NCBI GenBank assembly: GCA_030147905.1
Contig: JASBUM010000367.1
Coordinates: 1-13,783 of the forward strand
Reading direction: 5' to 3'
Source: Acidimangrovimonas sp.
Lineage (GTDB): Bacteria > Pseudomonadota > Alphaproteobacteria > Rhodobacterales > Rhodobacteraceae
Length of the DNA stretch: 13,783 nucleotides
A program made the position numbers and the translations under genes. Positions 12,383-13,783 of the stretch are shown piece after piece; the stretch's first letter is position 1; each line of letters begins with the position of its first letter. Below the pieces are notes generated by a model. That model had not been told where the DNA came from. It saw only the letters and a program-made list of their open reading frames with translations, and ran no database searches.

Positions 12383-13783
12383 ATGAATGAGAAACAGGCG
12401 GGGGCGATCGGCCATTACGGTCCGGTCGCCCTTCTGGCGGGCGCGGTCATCACGCTGCAAATCGCCATCATGCGGGTCTTTGCGGTGGGCAGCTGGAGCC
12501 ATTTCGGCTCGCTCGTCGTCAGCCTCGCGATGCTGGGCTTCGGCCTTGCGAGTGTGGTGATCTTCCTTGCGGGGGGCTGGCTCGACCGTCATGGACGCGG
12601 CGCGGCGAGCCTGTCGCTTATTCTGTTCGGCCCGCTGGCGGTGGGTGCCAACCTGCTCGCGCAGACGGTGCCGTTCAACGCCATCTTCCTGCTTTCGGAC
12701 CCCAAGCAGAAGTGGCTCCTGCTCGACAATTTCCTGCTCTATCTGCTGCCGTTCCTCGCCGGGGCCTTCTTCCTCGGGATCGTTTTCCGTCAGGGCCGGG
12801 CGCATTTCAACCGGCTCTATTTCGCCGATCTCGCGGGCTCGGGCCTTGCGGGGGCGGTGATCTTCGGGGCGATGTACGTGCTGGCGCCGTCGAAACTGAT
12901 GGTCGCACCACTGGCCCTGTGGGGCCTTGCGGTCGTGTTGTGGTTCGGCGCAATGCGCGAGCGGCTCGCCGCCGCAGCCGGCGCCGTGGCGGTGATCGCG
13001 GCCTATCTGGCGGGCCCGGCACTGACCGGTATTCCGGCGGTGGCGGTCTCGCAGTACAAGGGCATCTCCTATGCCCGGAACTTCCCCGACGCGCACCGGA
13101 TCTACCGCAGCTATTCGCCCTTCGGCGATCTGCAGATCTACGCCAGCTCCTACATGCATTTCGCGCCGGGCCTGTCGGACAATGCGGCCTTCAACATCCC
13201 CGAACTGCCGCGCAACACCTATGTCGGGATGTATGTCGACGGCGACGGCCCGAACGGCATCATGCGCACGATCCCCAAGGCGGATGCGAGCTATTTCGAA
13301 TATCTGCCGATGTATTATCCCTATGTGCTGAAGAAGGACCCCAAAGTCTTCGTCGCACAGTTCGGTGGCGGCATCTCGACGATGACTGCCCTGGATGCCG
13401 GCGCCAGCTCGGTCACGGTTGCCGAATCCAACCCGGCCGTGCTGCGCGCCTTCCGCGCGCCTTCGGTACGCAAGGCCTCCGGCGACATCCTCGGCAACCC
13501 GCGCGTCAAGGTGGTGCCCTATTCGGGCCGGCTTTTCCTTCAGCATACCAAGCAACGCTATGACGTGATCGACCTGAGCCTGGCCAGTTCGGTCGGGCTG
13601 TCGCATCCGGGCGGACTATCGGTGATCGAGAAATACGCCTATACCGAACAGGCGATCGCCAGCTACATACGCGCGCTGGCGCCGGGCGGCATCCTGTCGG
13701 TGACGGTATGGAACAAGCAGGAGCCGCCGAAGTCGGTCATCCGGTTCTTCCGCACCATGGCCGCGGGCGCACGCGCCGCCGGG
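12383..13783 (+). CDS. Membrane-anchored spermidine synthase-like protein (3' truncated)
   Basis: At least 467 aa, still open at the window edge. The first 215 residues or so contain about seven hydrophobic helices, for example VALLAGAVITLQIAIM (15-30), SLVVSLAMLGFGLASVVIFL and FLLYLLPFLAGAFFLGIVF. The C-terminal half is a SpeE-like Rossmann domain: VFVAQFGGGISTMTALDAGA with GGG at 328-330, VAESNP (346-351) with the cofactor-ribose-type acidic residue E348, SGRLFLQ (381-387) and YDVIDLSLAS. Classical spermidine synthases have GGGDG; here the Asp is replaced (GGGIS), so aminopropyl transfer is doubtful. It may be a different SAM- or dcSAM-binding enzyme on the inner membrane. The start is ATG 12383 with AGGGA about 9 nt upstream. 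It is co-directional with the PIMT-like gene after a 31-nt gap, probably in one operon. Confidence 0.8.
   Translation, partial: MNEKQAGAIGHYGPVALLAGAVITLQIAIMRVFAVGSWSHFGSLVVSLAMLGFGLASVVIFLAGGWLDRHGRGAASLSLILFGPLAVGANLLAQTVPFNAIFLLSDPKQKWLLLDNFLLYLLPFLAGAFFLGIVFRQGRAHFNRLYFADLAGSGLAGAVIFGAMYVLAPSKLMVAPLALWGLAVVLWFGAMRERLAAAAGAVAVIAAYLAGPALTGIPAVAVSQYKGISYARNFPDAHRIYRSYSPFGDLQIYASSYMHFAPGLSDNAAFNIPELPRNTYVGMYVDGDGPNGIMRTIPKADASYFEYLPMYYPYVLKKDPKVFVAQFGGGISTMTALDAGASSVTVAESNPAVLRAFRAPSVRKASGDILGNPRVKVVPYSGRLFLQHTKQRYDVIDLSLASSVGLSHPGGLSVIEKYAYTEQAIASYIRALAPGGILSVTVWNKQEPPKSVIRFFRTMAAGARAAG

Noticed and set aside
12305..13606. A 433-codon minus-strand open frame
   Set aside because: Antisense to the SpeE-like gene, whose plus-strand frame has helices and Rossmann motifs.

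Overview
The window is high-GC DNA (about two thirds G+C by eye) with alphaproteobacterial gene content and order. The run small ORF - murA - DUF2948 - hisD - UPF0262 - low-molecular-weight phosphatase - infA - maf - ribonuclease E/G - yacG - tRNA-Phe is one I associate with Rhodobacterales (Rhodobacteraceae/Paracoccaceae). It reads as ordinary chromosome. I see no insertion sequence, integrase, CRISPR array or phage gene.

Region 1 (1-2310) is metabolic and stress-related. It holds the 3' end of katG, a 3' region with two strong hairpins, a minus-strand class II aldolase/adducin-family enzyme, and a divergent LysR-family regulator that probably controls it. Region 2 (2435-2509) is a minus-strand tRNA-Thr(GGU) with a recognisable promoter.

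Region 3 (2596-9402) is a compact housekeeping block on the plus strand. A 50-aa basic protein precedes murA, and DUF2948 is coupled to murA by a TGATG overlap. Then come hisD, UPF0262 and a CX5R phosphatase-like protein that starts directly on the UPF0262 stop. A second unit starts with its own leader: infA, maf (3 nt gap), a short RNase E/G (ATGA overlap) and yacG (TGATG overlap), then tRNA-Phe(GAA). The block joins cell-wall synthesis, histidine synthesis, translation initiation, nucleotide-pool cleaning, RNA processing and gyrase control. Two conserved proteins of unknown function sit inside it.

Region 4 (9403-13783) is less routine. A 515-nt stretch with no convincing gene follows tRNA-Phe. 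A minus-strand COX15/CtaA-like eight-helix membrane protein follows, in which three of the four positions I expect to be haem-ligating histidines are not histidine. A 478-nt divergent intergenic region carries several perfect dyads, including TTACAAATTTGTAA. Next are a protein-L-isoaspartate methyltransferase homologue with a twin-arginine-like signal peptide and a membrane-anchored spermidine-synthase-like protein that runs off the end. This exported/membrane methyltransferase-fold pair beside an altered haem A synthase homologue is the best candidate for an undescribed system here. All functional links in it are inference.
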